A stretch of DNA of 64,000 bases from Streptomyces hokutonensis. Lineage in GTDB: Bacteria; Actinomycetota; Actinomycetes; Streptomycetales; Streptomycetaceae. Below, one piece after another: positions 28,642 to 38,168 of the stretch (its first letter is position 1; the number at the start of each line of letters is the position of its first letter). Where the stretch lies: positions 124,001-188,000 of the forward strand of contig NZ_BARG01000021.1 in assembly GCF_000376565.1 (NCBI RefSeq), in the 5' to 3' direction. The notes below the pieces were generated by a model. That model had not been told where the DNA came from. It was given only the letters and a program-made list of their open reading frames with translations, and did no database searches. Made by a program: the position numbers and the translations under genes.

Positions 28642-30780
28642 TCAGGCGAGGCCCGCCTCCTTCATCTGCCGCAGTTCCTTCTTCATCTCGTGCACCTCGT
28701 CGCGCAGCCGGGCGGCGACCTCGAACTGGAGGTCCGCGGCGGCGGCGCGCATACGCGCAGTCATCTCCTCGATCTGCTCCGCGAGTTCGGCCGCGGGACG
28801 GTCGGTCGGCACCCCGTCCTTGGCCTTCCCCTTGGCCGACTTGGACGCCTTGGCGGCCTTGCCGCCGAGCGCGGGCACGGGGGCCTTGGCGCCCTTGCCG
28901 TCCTTGGCCTTGCGATAGCCCGAGCCGAGCAGCTGCTCCGTGTCGACGTCCTCGCGGGCGATCTGCGCGACGATGTCGTTGATCTTCTTGCGGAGCGGCT
29001 GGGGGTCGATGCCGTGCGCCGTGTTGTACGCGACCTGCTTCTCCCGGCGGCGGTTGGTCTCCTCGATGGCCTTCTCCATCGCCGGGGTGATCTTGTCGGC
29101 GTACATGTGGACCTGGCCGGAGACGTTGCGCGCCGCGCGGCCGATGGTCTGGATCAGGGAGGTACCGGAGCGCAGGAAGCCCTCCTTGTCGGCGTCCAGG
29201 ATGGCGACCAGGGAGACCTCGGGCAGGTCGAGGCCCTCGCGGAGGAGGTTGATGCCGACCAGGACGTCGAACTCGCCGGAGCGCAGCTCGCGCAGCAGCT
29301 CGATGCGGCGCAGGGTGTCGACGTCGCTGTGCAAGTAGCGCACCTGGATGCCGAGTTCGAGGAAGTAGTCGGTGAGGTCCTCGGCCATCTTCTTGGTGAG
29401 GGTGGTGACCAGGACGCGCTCGTCCTTCTCGGTGCGCTTCCGGATCTCGTGCACCAGGTCGTCGATCTGGCCCTCGGTGGGCTTGACGACGACCTCGGGG
29501 TCGATGAGGCCGGTGGGGCGGATGATCTGCTCCACGGTGCCGTCCGCGCGCGAGAGCTCGTACTTGCCCGGGGTCGCCGAGAGATAGACCGTCTGTCCGA
29601 TGCGCTTCTGGAACTCCTCCCACTTCAGGGGGCGGTTGTCCAGGGCGGAGGGCAGCCGGAAGCCGTGGTCGACGAGGGTGCGCTTGCGGGAGGCGTCGCC
29701 CTCGTACATCGCGCCGATCTGCGGGACCGTGTTGTGCGACTCGTCGATGACGAGGAGGAAGTCCTCGGGGAAGTAGTCGATCAGGGTGTTCGGCGCTGAG
29801 CCGGGCTCGCGGCCGTCGAAGTGCATCGAGTAGTTCTCGACGCCGGAGCAGGAACCGATCTGGCGAAGCATCTCCAGGTCGTACGTGGTGCGCATCCGCA
29901 GGCGCTGGGCCTCGAGGAGCTTGCCCTGCTTCTCCATCTCGGCCAGCCGCTCGCCGAGTTCCTTCTCGATGTCGTTGACGGCCCGCTCCATGCGCTCGGG
30001 TCCCGCGATGTAGTGGGAGGCCGGAAAGACGTAGAGGTGCTCGTCCTCGCTGATGATCTCGCCGGTCAGCGGGTGGAGGGTGGAGAGGGCCTCGATCTCG
30101 TCGCCGAACATCTCGATGCGGACGGCCAGTTCCTCGTAGACCGGGAAGATCTCGATGGTGTCGCCGCGGACGCGGAAGGTGCCGCGGGTGAAGGCCAGGT
30201 CGTTGCGCGTGTACTGGATGTCCACGAAGCGGCGCAGCAGCTGGTCGCGGTCGATCTCGTCGCCGACCTTGAGAGGGACCATGCGGTCCACGTACTCCTG
30301 CGGAGTACCGAGGCCGTAGATGCAGGAGACCGAGGCGACCACGATGACGTCGCGGCGGGTGAGCAGCGAGTTGGTCGCGGAGTGGCGCAGGCGCTCGACC
30401 TCCTCGTTGACCGAGGAGTCCTTCTCGATGTAGGTGTCCGACTGCGGGACGTAGGCCTCGGGCTGGTAGTAGTCGTAGTACGAGACGAAGTACTCGACCG
30501 CGTTGTTCGGCAGGAGCTCGCGGAACTCGTTGGCCAGCTGGGCGGCCAGGGTCTTGTTCGGCGCCATCACCAGGGTGGGGCGCTGGAGCTTCTCGATCAT
30601 CCACGCGGTGGTGGCCGACTTGCCGGTGCCGGTCGCGCCGAGCAGGACGACGTCCTTCTCACCTGCCTCGACGCGCCGGGCCAGCTCGGCGATGGCCGCC
30701 GGCTGGTCGCCGCTGGGCTGGTAGGAACTGACGACCTCGAAAGGCGCCACCGTGCGTTCGATGTGGGAAACGGGCCGCAT
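28642..30780 (-). CDS. uvrB: Excinuclease ABC subunit UvrB
   Basis: 712 residues from ATG ([14 protein letters not shown]). UvrB is the DNA-loading helicase of excision repair. Walker A GATGTGKS is at 48-55, the beta-hairpin [21 protein letters not shown] follows near 93, DESH is at about 346-349, and the helicase motif V/VI region includes GRAARN. A charged Lys/Ala linker and a C-terminal UVR motif ([20 protein letters not shown]) contact UvrC. An upstream TTG in the same frame (30810) coincides with the promoter element and is not used. The ATG lies 7 bp past the -10 box, so the mRNA is probably leaderless. Confidence 0.97.
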   Translation of the reverse strand: MRPVSHIERTVAPFEVVSSYQPSGDQPAAIAELARRVEAGEKDVVLLGATGTGKSATTAWMIEKLQRPTLVMAPNKTLAAQLANEFRELLPNNAVEYFVSYYDYYQPEAYVPQSDTYIEKDSSVNEEVERLRHSATNSLLTRRDVIVVASVSCIYGLGTPQEYVDRMVPLKVGDEIDRDQLLRRFVDIQYTRNDLAFTRGTFRVRGDTIEIFPVYEELAVRIEMFGDEIEALSTLHPLTGEIISEDEHLYVFPASHYIAGPERMERAVNDIEKELGERLAEMEKQGKLLEAQRLRMRTTYDLEMLRQIGSCSGVENYSMHFDGREPGSAPNTLIDYFPEDFLLVIDESHNTVPQIGAMYEGDASRKRTLVDHGFRLPSALDNRPLKWEEFQKRIGQTVYLSATPGKYELSRADGTVEQIIRPTGLIDPEVVVKPTEGQIDDLVHEIRKRTEKDERVLVTTLTKKMAEDLTDYFLELGIQVRYLHSDVDTLRRIELLRELRSGEFDVLVGINLLREGLDLPEVSLVAILDADKEGFLRSGTSLIQTIGRAARNVSGQVHMYADKITPAMEKAIEETNRRREKQVAYNTAHGIDPQPLRKKINDIVAQIAREDVDTEQLLGSGYRKAKDGKGAKAPVPALGGKAAKASKSAKGKAKDGVPTDRPAAELAEQIEEMTARMRAAAADLQFEVAARLRDEVHEMKKELRQMKEAGLA

Positions 30781-30787
30781 GGAACCA

Positions 30788-30810
30788 ACCGTACGACCCG
30801 CCACTGACAA
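30788..30810 (-). promoter_or_regulatory. PafBC/RecA-NDp-type promoter of uvrB
   Basis: On the minus strand TTGTCAGTG, 8 bp, TACGGT, ending 7 bp before the uvrB ATG. The spacer (GCGGGTCG) differs from the ogt spacer by one base, so the two promoters are nearly identical over 23 bp. Confidence 0.88.
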
Positions 30811-30820
30811 CGGGGTCGGA

Positions 30821-31684
30821 TCAGCGGTTCTGCGGGGTGCGGGAGCGACGGTGTCCGAGGTCGCGGTCGGCGCGGACCGGGGTGCGCCGGGGGTGCGGGA
30901 CGACGGCGCCGGCCGGGACGCCGGGCTTGTGCTCGACGGGGAGCCGGGCGGGCTTCCCCATGACCATCAGCGGGTCGAACAGCACGACGACACCGGCCAG
31001 GGCCAGGAAGGCGAGGGGGCCGATCATCATGGGCGCGAGCAGTGACGCGGCGGAGACTCCGTCGGTGGTCGCGGCCGTGCCGTGGACGTGGACGGTGAGG
31101 GCGGCCATCCCGGTGTAGTGCATGCCGGTGACGGCGAGCCCCATGATGAGGCTCGCGCCCACGCTCCACAGGAATCCGCGGACCTGTCCGGCCGCCCACA
31201 GGGCGCTGATCGCGGCGACGACCGCTATGACGACGGAGGCGGTGACCGTGAAGGTGTTGTACTCGAGCTTTCCGTTGAGGCGCATGCCGGCCATGCCCAG
31301 GTAGTGCATCGAGGCGATGCCCAGGCCGGTGAGGGTGCCGCCGGTGAACAGGGCCGTCCCCCTGGCTCCCCGGTAGCCGACGATGAAGATCCCGACGCCC
31401 ACCATGACGATGGCGACGGCGAGGCTCGCGAAGGTCATCGGCTTGTCGTAGTGGACCGGTGTCTGGCGGACCGAGAAACCCATCATCGCGATGAAGTGCA
31501 TCGTCCATATGCCGGAACCGATGGCCGCCGATCCCAGGGCGAGCCAGCCGGGCCTCCAGGACTGGGCCACGAGCATCGATCTGGTGGTGCAGCGCAGGCC
31601 GAGCGCACCGCCAAGGCAGGCCATGAGGTAGGCCACCAGCGGTGTGACGAGTCCGTAGCTGAAACCGTCGACCGTGCCCTGCAT
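30821..31684 (-). CDS. MHYT-domain integral membrane sensor
   Basis: 287 residues, seven predicted membrane helices. The motif for which the family is named appears three times: [22 protein letters not shown] and [11 protein letters not shown]. Each provides Met and His residues thought to bind copper and thereby sense gases such as O2, CO or NO. No GGDEF, EAL or kinase output domain is attached; the C-terminal 45 residues are basic and cytoplasmic. It is therefore a stand-alone sensor or membrane copper protein of unknown partner. GGAAGGG lies 9 bases before the ATG. It is divergent from glpQ. Confidence 0.9.
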   Translation of the reverse strand: MQGTVDGFSYGLVTPLVAYLMACLGGALGLRCTTRSMLVAQSWRPGWLALGSAAIGSGIWTMHFIAMMGFSVRQTPVHYDKPMTFASLAVAIVMVGVGIFIVGYRGARGTALFTGGTLTGLGIASMHYLGMAGMRLNGKLEYNTFTVTASVVIAVVAAISALWAAGQVRGFLWSVGASLIMGLAVTGMHYTGMAALTVHVHGTAATTDGVSAASLLAPMMIGPLAFLALAGVVVLFDPLMVMGKPARLPVEHKPGVPAGAVVPHPRRTPVRADRDLGHRRSRTPQNR

Positions 31685-31872
31685 GCGCAGTAACCCTTCC
31701 GCCCTGTTCCGTCCCGCAAATTCCTGAAACCCGCCCAGCCCCAGGACCGCAGGAACGGTCAGGGTCGACGCAGAGAGTATGACCCCCACCGGAATGGTCG
31801 AACGATTTTCCGGCAAAGAAACACGGCCCCGCCCCACTTGTGCGGCACCGGTGAGCGGACTTGGGCAACTCC

Positions 31873-31894
31873 ATTCATTCTGTGTCCATCCCGT
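31873..31894 (+). promoter_or_regulatory. Candidate PHO box upstream of glpQ
   Basis: Two adjacent 11-base units, ATTCATTCTGT and GTCCATCCCGT, resemble the PhoP direct-repeat unit GTTCACCCGGC used in Streptomyces, about 70 bases before the GlpQ ATG. glpQ genes are known members of the Streptomyces PhoRP regulon. The match is imperfect. Confidence 0.45.
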
Positions 31895-31963
31895 ACCCCA
31901 CGGGTAGTGACGTTCCGCTGTCATTCTCGAGCCGTATGTGATCGCTCGACGCGAGGAGTACGC

Positions 31964-32839
31964 ATGCACCTGCGCGCAGTTGCCGCCTCGACCACCGCGC
32001 TCCTGGGGGCCGCCGCCCTCCTGCTCCCCTCCCCCCGGGCCAGTGCCGGTGACGCCGCCCAGTGGCCCACCGTGGTCGCCCATCGCGGCGCGTCCGCCTA
32101 CGCCCCCGAGAACACCCTGGCCTCCATCGACAAGGCGGCCCGGCTCGGTTTCCAGTGGGTGGAGAACGACGTCCAGCGCACCAAGGACGGCGAACTCGTC
32201 GTCATCCACGACGACAGCCTGAAGCGCACCACCGACGTCGCGAAGGTGTTCCCCGACCGGGCCCCCTGGAAGGTGAAGGACTTCACCGCCGCCGAGATCG
32301 CCCGCCTCGACGCGGGCAGCTGGTTCGGCCCCGCGTTCACGGGCACGCGCGTGCCCACGCTCACGCAGTACATGCGCGAGGTGGAACACAACCACCAGAG
32401 CCTGCTCCTGGAGATCAAGAACCCGGAGCTGTACCCCGGCATCGAGCAGCAGACCCTCAAGGTCCTGGGCAACGAAGGATGGCTCGACCAGTCCCACCTC
32501 GGCGGCCGGCTGATCGTGCAGAGCTTCAGCGCGGACAGCATCCGGATCGTGCACGACCTCAGCCCCGGCATCAGGACCGGCTTCCTCGGCACGCCTTCCG
32601 TCTCCGCCCTGCACGAGTACGCCGCCTTCACCGACCTGATCAACCCGTCGTACGGCTCGATCTCCACGAGCTACGTCTCCGCCGTGCACGGGCTCACGGG
32701 CCCGCACGGCACTCCGATGGAGGTGTACGCCTGGACCGTCGACGACGCGCCCACCGCCTGGAAGGTCGCCGGGTACGGCGTGGACGGCATCATCACCAAC
32801 AAACCGGACGTGGTGCGGTCCGCGCTGAACGGGTTCTGA
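31964..32839 (+). CDS. glpQ: Secreted glycerophosphodiester phosphodiesterase
   Basis: 291 residues with GAGGAG before the ATG. A Sec signal peptide (hydrophobic core ALLGAAALLLP, cleavage after ASA near 28) directs it outside. The GDPD active site is intact: HRGASAYAPENT with His40, Arg41 and Glu49, ENDVQ with metal ligands Glu67 and Asp69, and IHDD with His82. It releases glycerol-3-phosphate from deacylated phospholipids or teichoic acid, feeding phosphate scavenging. The upstream PHO-box-like repeats fit phosphate-starvation control. Confidence 0.93.
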   Translation: MHLRAVAASTTALLGAAALLLPSPRASAGDAAQWPTVVAHRGASAYAPENTLASIDKAARLGFQWVENDVQRTKDGELVVIHDDSLKRTTDVAKVFPDRAPWKVKDFTAAEIARLDAGSWFGPAFTGTRVPTLTQYMREVEHNHQSLLLEIKNPELYPGIEQQTLKVLGNEGWLDQSHLGGRLIVQSFSADSIRIVHDLSPGIRTGFLGTPSVSALHEYAAFTDLINPSYGSISTSYVSAVHGLTGPHGTPMEVYAWTVDDAPTAWKVAGYGVDGIITNKPDVVRSALNGF

Positions 32840-32855
32840 GACCGCTCGCGGGGCG

Positions 32856-32878
32856 TTGTCAGTGCCGGGTCGTACGGT
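32856..32878 (+). promoter_or_regulatory. PafBC/RecA-NDp-type promoter of ogt
   Basis: TTGTCAGTG, 8 bp, TACGGT, ending 6 bp before the ogt ATG; a leaderless transcript is implied. It overlaps nothing else in the 45-bp gap after glpQ. Confidence 0.87.
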
Positions 32879-32884
32879 GGGCGC

Positions 32885-33439
32885 ATGGACAGCCATGGGC
32901 AGAACGAGCAGCGGGTCGAGTGGACCGTCGTCGGCACCGACATCGGTCCGCTGCTGCTGGCCGCGACACAGGACGGCCTGGTCAACGTCGTCTTCCACGC
33001 CACGGACGCGGTGCGCGACAGGACACTCGACCGGCTGGCGTCCCGGCTGGGCACCGAACCGGTCGAGGCGCCCGACTCCCCCTTGCTGGCCGAGGCGATA
33101 CGTCAGTTCGAGGCCTACTTCGCCGGAACGCGACGCGACTTCGACCTGCCGCTCGACTGGTCCCTGATCTCCGGCTTCAACCGGCAGGTGCTGCGCGAGC
33201 TGGCGTCCGGCGTCCCGTACGGCTCGGTCGTCGGCTACGGCGATCTGGCCGGGCGGGTCGGTCAGCCGCGTGCGGCCCAGGCGGTGGGGGTCGCGATGGG
33301 TTCCAATCCGCTGCCGGTCGTGGTGCCGTGCCATCGGGTCGTGGAGAGCGACGGCGGTATCGGCGGGTTCGGGGGCGGCCTGGAGACGAAGCGGAAGCTG
33401 CTGGCGCTGGAGGGGGTGCTGCCCGAGCCGTTGTTCTGA
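32885..33439 (+). CDS. ogt: Methylated-DNA--[protein]-cysteine S-methyltransferase
   Basis: 184 residues. It removes O6-alkyl groups from guanine by irreversible transfer to Cys149 in the VVVPCHRVV motif (145-153). The recognition helix region GFNRQVLREL and SVVGYGDLA, and the conserved MGSNPLP before the active site, are present. The N-terminal domain (1-88) is of the usual Ogt/MGMT length. It is expressed from its own damage-type promoter, 45 bp after glpQ. Confidence 0.95.
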   Translation: MDSHGQNEQRVEWTVVGTDIGPLLLAATQDGLVNVVFHATDAVRDRTLDRLASRLGTEPVEAPDSPLLAEAIRQFEAYFAGTRRDFDLPLDWSLISGFNRQVLRELASGVPYGSVVGYGDLAGRVGQPRAAQAVGVAMGSNPLPVVVPCHRVVESDGGIGGFGGGLETKRKLLALEGVLPEPLF

Positions 33440-33470
33440 GCTCGGGCAGGTGACTACGGGGGGAGAGACC

Positions 33471-33527
33471 GTGCTGGGGAAGACCGGTTGCACATGCGGT
33501 CACAGTGACTGCGGGTGCGCGTTGTGA
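33471..33527 (+). CDS. 18-residue cysteine-rich micro-ORF coupled to the MFS gene
   Basis: GTG start with GGGGGGAGAGA just upstream. It encodes MLGKTGCTCGHSDCGCAL, with four Cys in two CxC pairs within ten residues. Its TGA overlaps the GTG (33524) of the following transporter in a GTGA junction, so ribosomes finishing the peptide can start on the transporter. It could be a leader peptide sensing Cys-tRNA supply or metal/thiol stress, or a metal-binding micropeptide. Nothing else in the ogt-MFS gap explains the strong ribosome-binding site. Confidence 0.55.
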   Translation: MLGKTGCTCGHSDCGCAL

Positions 33528-34825
33528 CCGCCCTGGAGGAGCGGGCCGTCACGGCCGAACGGCTGCCCGCCCTGCGGCGTCGGATCTCCGGCGTGCTCAT
33601 CGCGACCCAGATCCTGGGCGGGCTCGGTGTCGCCACCGGGATCGCGCTGGCCGCCGTCCTGGCCAAGCAGATCAGCGGGACCGAGTCGCTGTCCGGGCTG
33701 GCGCCCACGGCGACCGTCACGGGCACCGCGCTGCTGTCGATGCCGCTGGCGGCGCTGATGACGGCACGCGGCCGGCGTCCCGGCCTGGTCCTCGGCTATC
33801 TGGTCGGGGCGCTGGGAGCCGGTGTCGTGGTGCTCGCCGCGAGCATCGGGAGCTTTCCGCTGCTGCTGTGCGGCATGGCCTGCTTCGGGGCGGCCTCGTC
33901 GGCGAATCTGCAGTCCCGGTTCGCCGCCGCCGATCTGGCCGAGCCGGAGCAGCGGGCGCGGGCCATCTCACGTGTCGTGTGGGCGACGACCATAGGGGCG
34001 GTCCTCGGACCCAACATCGCCGCGCCCGCGGGCCGTAGCGTCTCCGGGCTCGGGATACCCGAGGCGGCGGGCCCCTTCCTGTGGGCGGGCGGGATCTTCC
34101 TGGTCGCCGCGGTCGTGGTCGCCGTACTGCTGCGGCCCGATCCGTTGTTGACGGCCCGGGCGCTCGCGCCGGAGGAGGACCGGTCACCGGCCGCGCGGTC
34201 GCTGCGGGCGGGGTTCGCCGCGGTGGCCGCCTCGCCGCGGGCGCGGCTCGCGCTGGTGACGGTGGCCGTGGTGCACACCGCGATGGTGTCGGTGATGGCG
34301 ATGACTCCGGTCGAACTGGGCCATCACGGGGCGAGCATCGATCTGGTCGGGCTGGTGATCAGCGGACACATCGCGGGGATGTACGCGTTCTCGCCGCTCA
34401 TGGGGAGGCTGTCCGACCGGGTCGGGCGGCTGTCCGGGATAGGGCTCGCGGTGGGGCTGCTGGCCTGCGCCGCGTTCCTCGCCGGTACGGCCGGCGGAAG
34501 TCACGGGCGGATCGCGCTGGGGCTGTTCGTACTGGGCCTGGGCTGGTCGGCGGGGCTCGTCTCCGGCTCGGCGCTGCTCACCGACTCGGTCCCGCAGCCC
34601 GCGCGCGCCGCCGCACAGGGCCTGTCCGACCTCACCATGAACAGCTCGGCGGGCATCGGCGGGGCGGTGGCCGGTCTGGTGGTCGCGGAGGCCAGCTACG
34701 GCTGGCTGAACCTCGCCGCCGCCTGCCTGCTGATACCCCTGGCCGCGCTGGCGCTGTTCACCCGCTCCCGGAAAACCCCGGTTTCCGATGGCCCGCGGAG
34801 GGTGGCCGGGACGCCGAGCCGGTAG
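33524..34825 (+). CDS. MFS transporter
   Basis: 433 residues if started at the GTG that overlaps the micro-ORF stop; a GTG three codons earlier (33515) is also in frame. Twelve membrane helices are predicted. Loop motifs TARGRRPG after helix 2 and GRLSDRVGRLSG in the second half are MFS signatures of drug/efflux-type carriers. The TVTGTALLSMPLAALM segment and small-residue-rich helices suggest an efflux pump. No substrate is apparent. Translation is probably coupled to the Cys-rich peptide. Confidence 0.88.
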   Translation: MTALEERAVTAERLPALRRRISGVLIATQILGGLGVATGIALAAVLAKQISGTESLSGLAPTATVTGTALLSMPLAALMTARGRRPGLVLGYLVGALGAGVVVLAASIGSFPLLLCGMACFGAASSANLQSRFAAADLAEPEQRARAISRVVWATTIGAVLGPNIAAPAGRSVSGLGIPEAAGPFLWAGGIFLVAAVVVAVLLRPDPLLTARALAPEEDRSPAARSLRAGFAAVAASPRARLALVTVAVVHTAMVSVMAMTPVELGHHGASIDLVGLVISGHIAGMYAFSPLMGRLSDRVGRLSGIGLAVGLLACAAFLAGTAGGSHGRIALGLFVLGLGWSAGLVSGSALLTDSVPQPARAAAQGLSDLTMNSSAGIGGAVAGLVVAEASYGWLNLAAACLLIPLAALALFTRSRKTPVSDGPRRVAGTPSR

Positions 34826-34895
34826 CAGACTCCGCCATGCGCGCGCACAGCCACTGGCATCCGGGGGATCGGAGCCGAAGGGACGGCGATCACGC

Positions 34896-36128
34896 ATGAG
34901 TGGAAGCGGAAACAGGGCAGTCGCGTATCTCAAGCCGGGAGCGGTCGAAGTCAGGACCATCGACTACCCGACGCTTGAACTGCAGGACGGGCCGGGAGTC
35001 GCCCAGGCCAACGTCGGCCGCAAGGTCCGGCACGGGGTGGTCCTGAAGGTGCTCGCCAGCAACATCTGCGGCAGCGACCAGCACATGGTGCGCGGTCGGA
35101 CGACCGCGCCCGAGGGGCTGGTCCTCGGACACGAGATCACCGGAGAGGTCGTCGAACGGGGTCCGGACGTCGAGTTCATCGACGTGGGCGACATCGTCTC
35201 CGTACCGTTCAACATCGCCTGCGGGCGGTGCCGCAACTGCAAGGAGCGCAAGACCGGCATCTGCCTGAACGTCAACCCGGCCCGGCCTGGGGCGGCCTAC
35301 GGCTATGTCGACATGGGCGGCTGGGTCGGCGGTCAGGCCGAGTACGCCATGGTCCCGTACGCGGACTTCAACCTGCTGAAGTTCCCCGACCGGGACGAGG
35401 CACGCGAGAAGCTGCTCGATCTGACCATGCTGTCGGACATCTTCCCGACCGGTTTCCACGGCGCGGTCACCGCGGGCGCCGGGGTCGGGTCCACGGTGTA
35501 CGTCGCCGGGGCGGGTCCGGTCGGGCTCGCGGCGGCAGCGTCGGCGCAGCTGCTGGGCGCCGCGGTCGTCATCGTCGGCGACCTCAACGCCGAACGCCTG
35601 GCCCAGGCAAGGAGTTTCGGCTGCGAGACCGTGGACGTCTCGCGCGGCGACATCGGAGAGCAGATAGCCGGGATCCTCGGCGAACCCGAGGTGGACGCGG
35701 CGGTCGACGCGGTCGGCTTCGAGGCACGGGCACACGGCCCGAACGCCCCGGAGGCACCGGCGACCGTCCTCAACTCGCTGATGGGCGTCACGCGCGCGGG
35801 TGGTGCCCTCGGCATCCCCGGGCTGTACGTCACCGACGACCCCGGCGGGATCGACGAGGACGCGAAGAGCGGCACCCTGAAGGTGCGGCTCGGCCTCGGC
35901 TGGGCCAAGAGCCACCGGTTCACGACCGGTCAGTGCCCGGTGATGACGTACCACCGGAGTCTGATGATGGCGATCCTGCACGGACGCGTGCACATCGCCA
36001 AGGCGGTCAACGCGACCCCGATCGCGCTGGAGGACGCACCGCGCGGCTACGCCGAGTTCGACCAGGGCGCCAGCCGCAAGTACGTGCTCGATCCGCACGG
36101 GACGCTGGCCGGCATCAGCCCGGTCTGA
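34896..36128 (+). CDS. fdhA: Zinc-dependent dehydrogenase, glutathione-independent formaldehyde dehydrogenase type
   Basis: 410 residues. Medium-chain dehydrogenase with catalytic zinc ligands Cys58 (ICGSDQH), His79 and Glu80 (GHEITG), and structural zinc Cys at 109, 112, 115 and 123 (CGRCRNCKERKTGIC). The NAD-binding VAGAGPVGLAAA lies near 200. The extended loops and N-terminal AVAYLKPGAVEVR resemble the nicotinoprotein formaldehyde dismutase/dehydrogenase of Pseudomonas, which needs no glutathione. Mycothiol-using actinomycetes usually have a separate enzyme, so a broader aldehyde or alcohol substrate is possible. A hairpin terminator follows. Confidence 0.87.
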   Translation: MSGSGNRAVAYLKPGAVEVRTIDYPTLELQDGPGVAQANVGRKVRHGVVLKVLASNICGSDQHMVRGRTTAPEGLVLGHEITGEVVERGPDVEFIDVGDIVSVPFNIACGRCRNCKERKTGICLNVNPARPGAAYGYVDMGGWVGGQAEYAMVPYADFNLLKFPDRDEAREKLLDLTMLSDIFPTGFHGAVTAGAGVGSTVYVAGAGPVGLAAAASAQLLGAAVVIVGDLNAERLAQARSFGCETVDVSRGDIGEQIAGILGEPEVDAAVDAVGFEARAHGPNAPEAPATVLNSLMGVTRAGGALGIPGLYVTDDPGGIDEDAKSGTLKVRLGLGWAKSHRFTTGQCPVMTYHRSLMMAILHGRVHIAKAVNATPIALEDAPRGYAEFDQGASRKYVLDPHGTLAGISPV

Positions 36129-36140
36129 CGCACGGGAACG

Positions 36141-36166
36141 CGGGGGCCACGCACGCGTGGCCCCCG
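36141..36166 (+). terminator. Rho-independent-like terminator after fdhA
   Basis: CGGGGGCCACGC pairs with GCGTGGCCCCCG around a 2-base loop and is followed by TTTT. It is the best intrinsic terminator in the window. Confidence 0.85.
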
Positions 36167-36267
36167 TTTTCCATGTCGGACGGTGATGATGTCTCCCACA
36201 GCCCGCGAGGGTTTGACCGGGCACTGAGCCCGCCAGGGATGAGGGAAGACCGAACGACAGGAGGCGC

Positions 36268-37179
36268 GTGGTGCTAGTGGTGTCCGAGGAAGTACGCGAG
36301 GCGATCGACGCGCGTCGACCCGTGGTGGCCCTGGAGTCGACGATCATCGCGCACGGGCTGCCGCGCCCGCGCAATCTGCAGGTGGCGCTGGAACTGGAGG
36401 CGGCGGTACGGCAGGAGGGCGCGGTCCCCGCGACGATCGCCGTGCTGGACGGGCGGCCCCATGTCGGCCTGGACAAGGAGCAGTTGGAGCGGGTCGCCAA
36501 CGAGGACGGGATCCGCAAGCTCGGCCACCGTGATCTGCCGCTCGCGGTGGCGGCGGGCGCGAGCGGGGCGACCACGGTGTCGGCGACGGCGCTGCTGGCG
36601 GCGCGGGCGGGTGTCCGGGTGTTCGCGACCGGGGGCCTGGGCGGGGTGCACCGGGAGTGGACGGTGACGCAGGACGAGTCCGCCGACCTGGGGCTGCTGG
36701 CGTCCACCCGGATCACGGTGGTCTGCGCGGGCGTGAAGTCGATCCTGGACGTGCCGGCGACCTTGCAGCGCCTGGAGACGCTTGGCGTGGCGGTCGCCGG
36801 ATACGGCACGGACCGCTTCCCCGGCTTCTACCTCTCCGACTCCGGATACCCGGTGGACTGGACGCTGGAGACCCCGCAGCAGGTGGCGGCCGTGATGCGG
36901 GCGCAGGACGCGCTCGACGCCCCGGAGTCGACGCTGATCGTCGCCAACCCCGTGCCCGAGGACGAGCAGTTGGATCCCGCGCTGCACGCGCGCGTGCTCG
37001 CCGACGCGCTGCACGCGTGCGAGGCGGAGGGCATCACCGGGCAGGCGGTCACCCCGTTCCTCCTCGGCTACCTCGTGGAGCACACGGACGGTGCCTCGCT
37101 GAGCGCCAATCTGGCGGCCGTGCGCGGCAACGTACGGCTGGCGGGGCGGATCGCGGCGGCCTGGGCAGAGGAGGCGTGA
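36268..37179 (+). CDS. psuG: Pseudouridine-5'-phosphate glycosidase
   Basis: 303 residues; AGGAGG lies 5 bases before the GTG (36271 is an equally possible GTG). The enzyme splits pseudouridine 5'-phosphate into uracil and ribose 5-phosphate. Typical segments are VVALESTIIAHGLPRPRN near 20, ATIAVLDGRPHVGL, FATGGLGGVHREW near 113, VVCAGVKSILDVPATLQRLETLGV near 152, and the C-terminal GQAVTPFLLGYL. Its stop overlaps the GTG of a PfkB kinase, reproducing the psuG-psuK catabolic pair that salvages pseudouridine from RNA breakdown. Confidence 0.94.
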   Translation: MVLVVSEEVREAIDARRPVVALESTIIAHGLPRPRNLQVALELEAAVRQEGAVPATIAVLDGRPHVGLDKEQLERVANEDGIRKLGHRDLPLAVAAGASGATTVSATALLAARAGVRVFATGGLGGVHREWTVTQDESADLGLLASTRITVVCAGVKSILDVPATLQRLETLGVAVAGYGTDRFPGFYLSDSGYPVDWTLETPQQVAAVMRAQDALDAPESTLIVANPVPEDEQLDPALHARVLADALHACEAEGITGQAVTPFLLGYLVEHTDGASLSANLAAVRGNVRLAGRIAAAWAEEA

Positions 37180-38090
37180 CGACCGGGCCGGCCGGCGCGC
37201 TCCTGGTCGTCGGGGACGTGGTCACGGACATCGTGGCCCGGCATCGGGGCCCGCTCGCCCCGGGCACCGACACGGCTGCCGTGATCCGGACCGTGCCGGG
37301 CGGCGCGGGCGCCAACGTGGCGTGCTGGGCGGCCCATTGGGGCTGCGCTGACGTACGGCTGCTCGGTCGCGTGGGTGCGGACTCGGCGGCATGGCACGAG
37401 CGGGAGCTGGTCGCCTCCGGGGTACGGCCCCGTCTCGTCGTCGATCCGGAGGCGGCGACCGGGACGGTGATCTGCCTGGTCGACACGGGGGCGTCGGCCG
37501 AGCGGACGTTCCTCACCGACAGTGGCGCGGCGCTGCGGCTCGGCCCCGAGGACTGGTCGGACGCACTGCTGGACGGCGTCGTACGGCTGCATCTGTCTGG
37601 GTATCTGCTGTTCTCCGGGCCGAGCCGGGCGTTCGTGGCCACGGCGGTGGAGTCGGCACGCGCGCGTGGGGTGCCGGTGAGTCTGGATCCGGCATCGGCG
37701 GGGTTCCTGGAGGAGCTGGGTGTGGACCGATTCCTGGCGCTCGTCGAGGGGGTGGACATGCTGCTGCCCAGCCGGGACGAGGCGTGTCTGCTCACCGGGT
37801 TGCCCGATCCGGCGGACGCGGCGGCCAAGTTGAGCCGTCATGTCCCCCTGGTGGTGACCAAGCAGGGCGCGCAGGGGGCCTTGGTGGCCCACTCCGGGAC
37901 GGTCCACGCACACGTACCGGCCGAGCCCGCCACGCCCCGGGACACCACGGGCGCGGGCGACGCGTTCACGGGGGCGTTCCTCGCGACGCTGCTGACGGGC
38001 GCCGATCCGGAGGAGGCGGCACGGGAAGGGTGTCGAGCGGGGGCGCGAGCGGTGCAACGAGTGGGAGGGCGACCGCCTGGGCGGGGGTGA
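37176..38090 (+). CDS. psuK: PfkB-family kinase, probable pseudouridine kinase
   Basis: 304 residues from a GTG in a GTGA overlap with psuG, with AGAGGAGG upstream. GDVVTDIVARH, GGAGANVACWAAHWG (near 48-62) and the catalytic DTTGAGDAFTGAFL (near 258-271, general base Asp) mark an active ribokinase-fold enzyme. Position directly after psuG argues that it phosphorylates pseudouridine, but general ribokinase activity cannot be excluded from sequence. It converges on the methyltransferase gene with a 78-bp gap. Confidence 0.9.
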   Translation: MTTGPAGALLVVGDVVTDIVARHRGPLAPGTDTAAVIRTVPGGAGANVACWAAHWGCADVRLLGRVGADSAAWHERELVASGVRPRLVVDPEAATGTVICLVDTGASAERTFLTDSGAALRLGPEDWSDALLDGVVRLHLSGYLLFSGPSRAFVATAVESARARGVPVSLDPASAGFLEELGVDRFLALVEGVDMLLPSRDEACLLTGLPDPADAAAKLSRHVPLVVTKQGAQGALVAHSGTVHAHVPAEPATPRDTTGAGDAFTGAFLATLLTGADPEEAAREGCRAGARAVQRVGGRPPGRG

Positions 38091-38168
38091 CGGGCAGTGC
38101 CCCTTGGAGGAAGGGCCGGCCATCACATCTCAAGCGACACCCGCCCGGCGTCAACTCCCGCTCCCCGC

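Noticed and set aside
30781..30810. TTG start 10 codons upstream for UvrB
   Set aside because: It lies inside the promoter element and would precede the transcription start.
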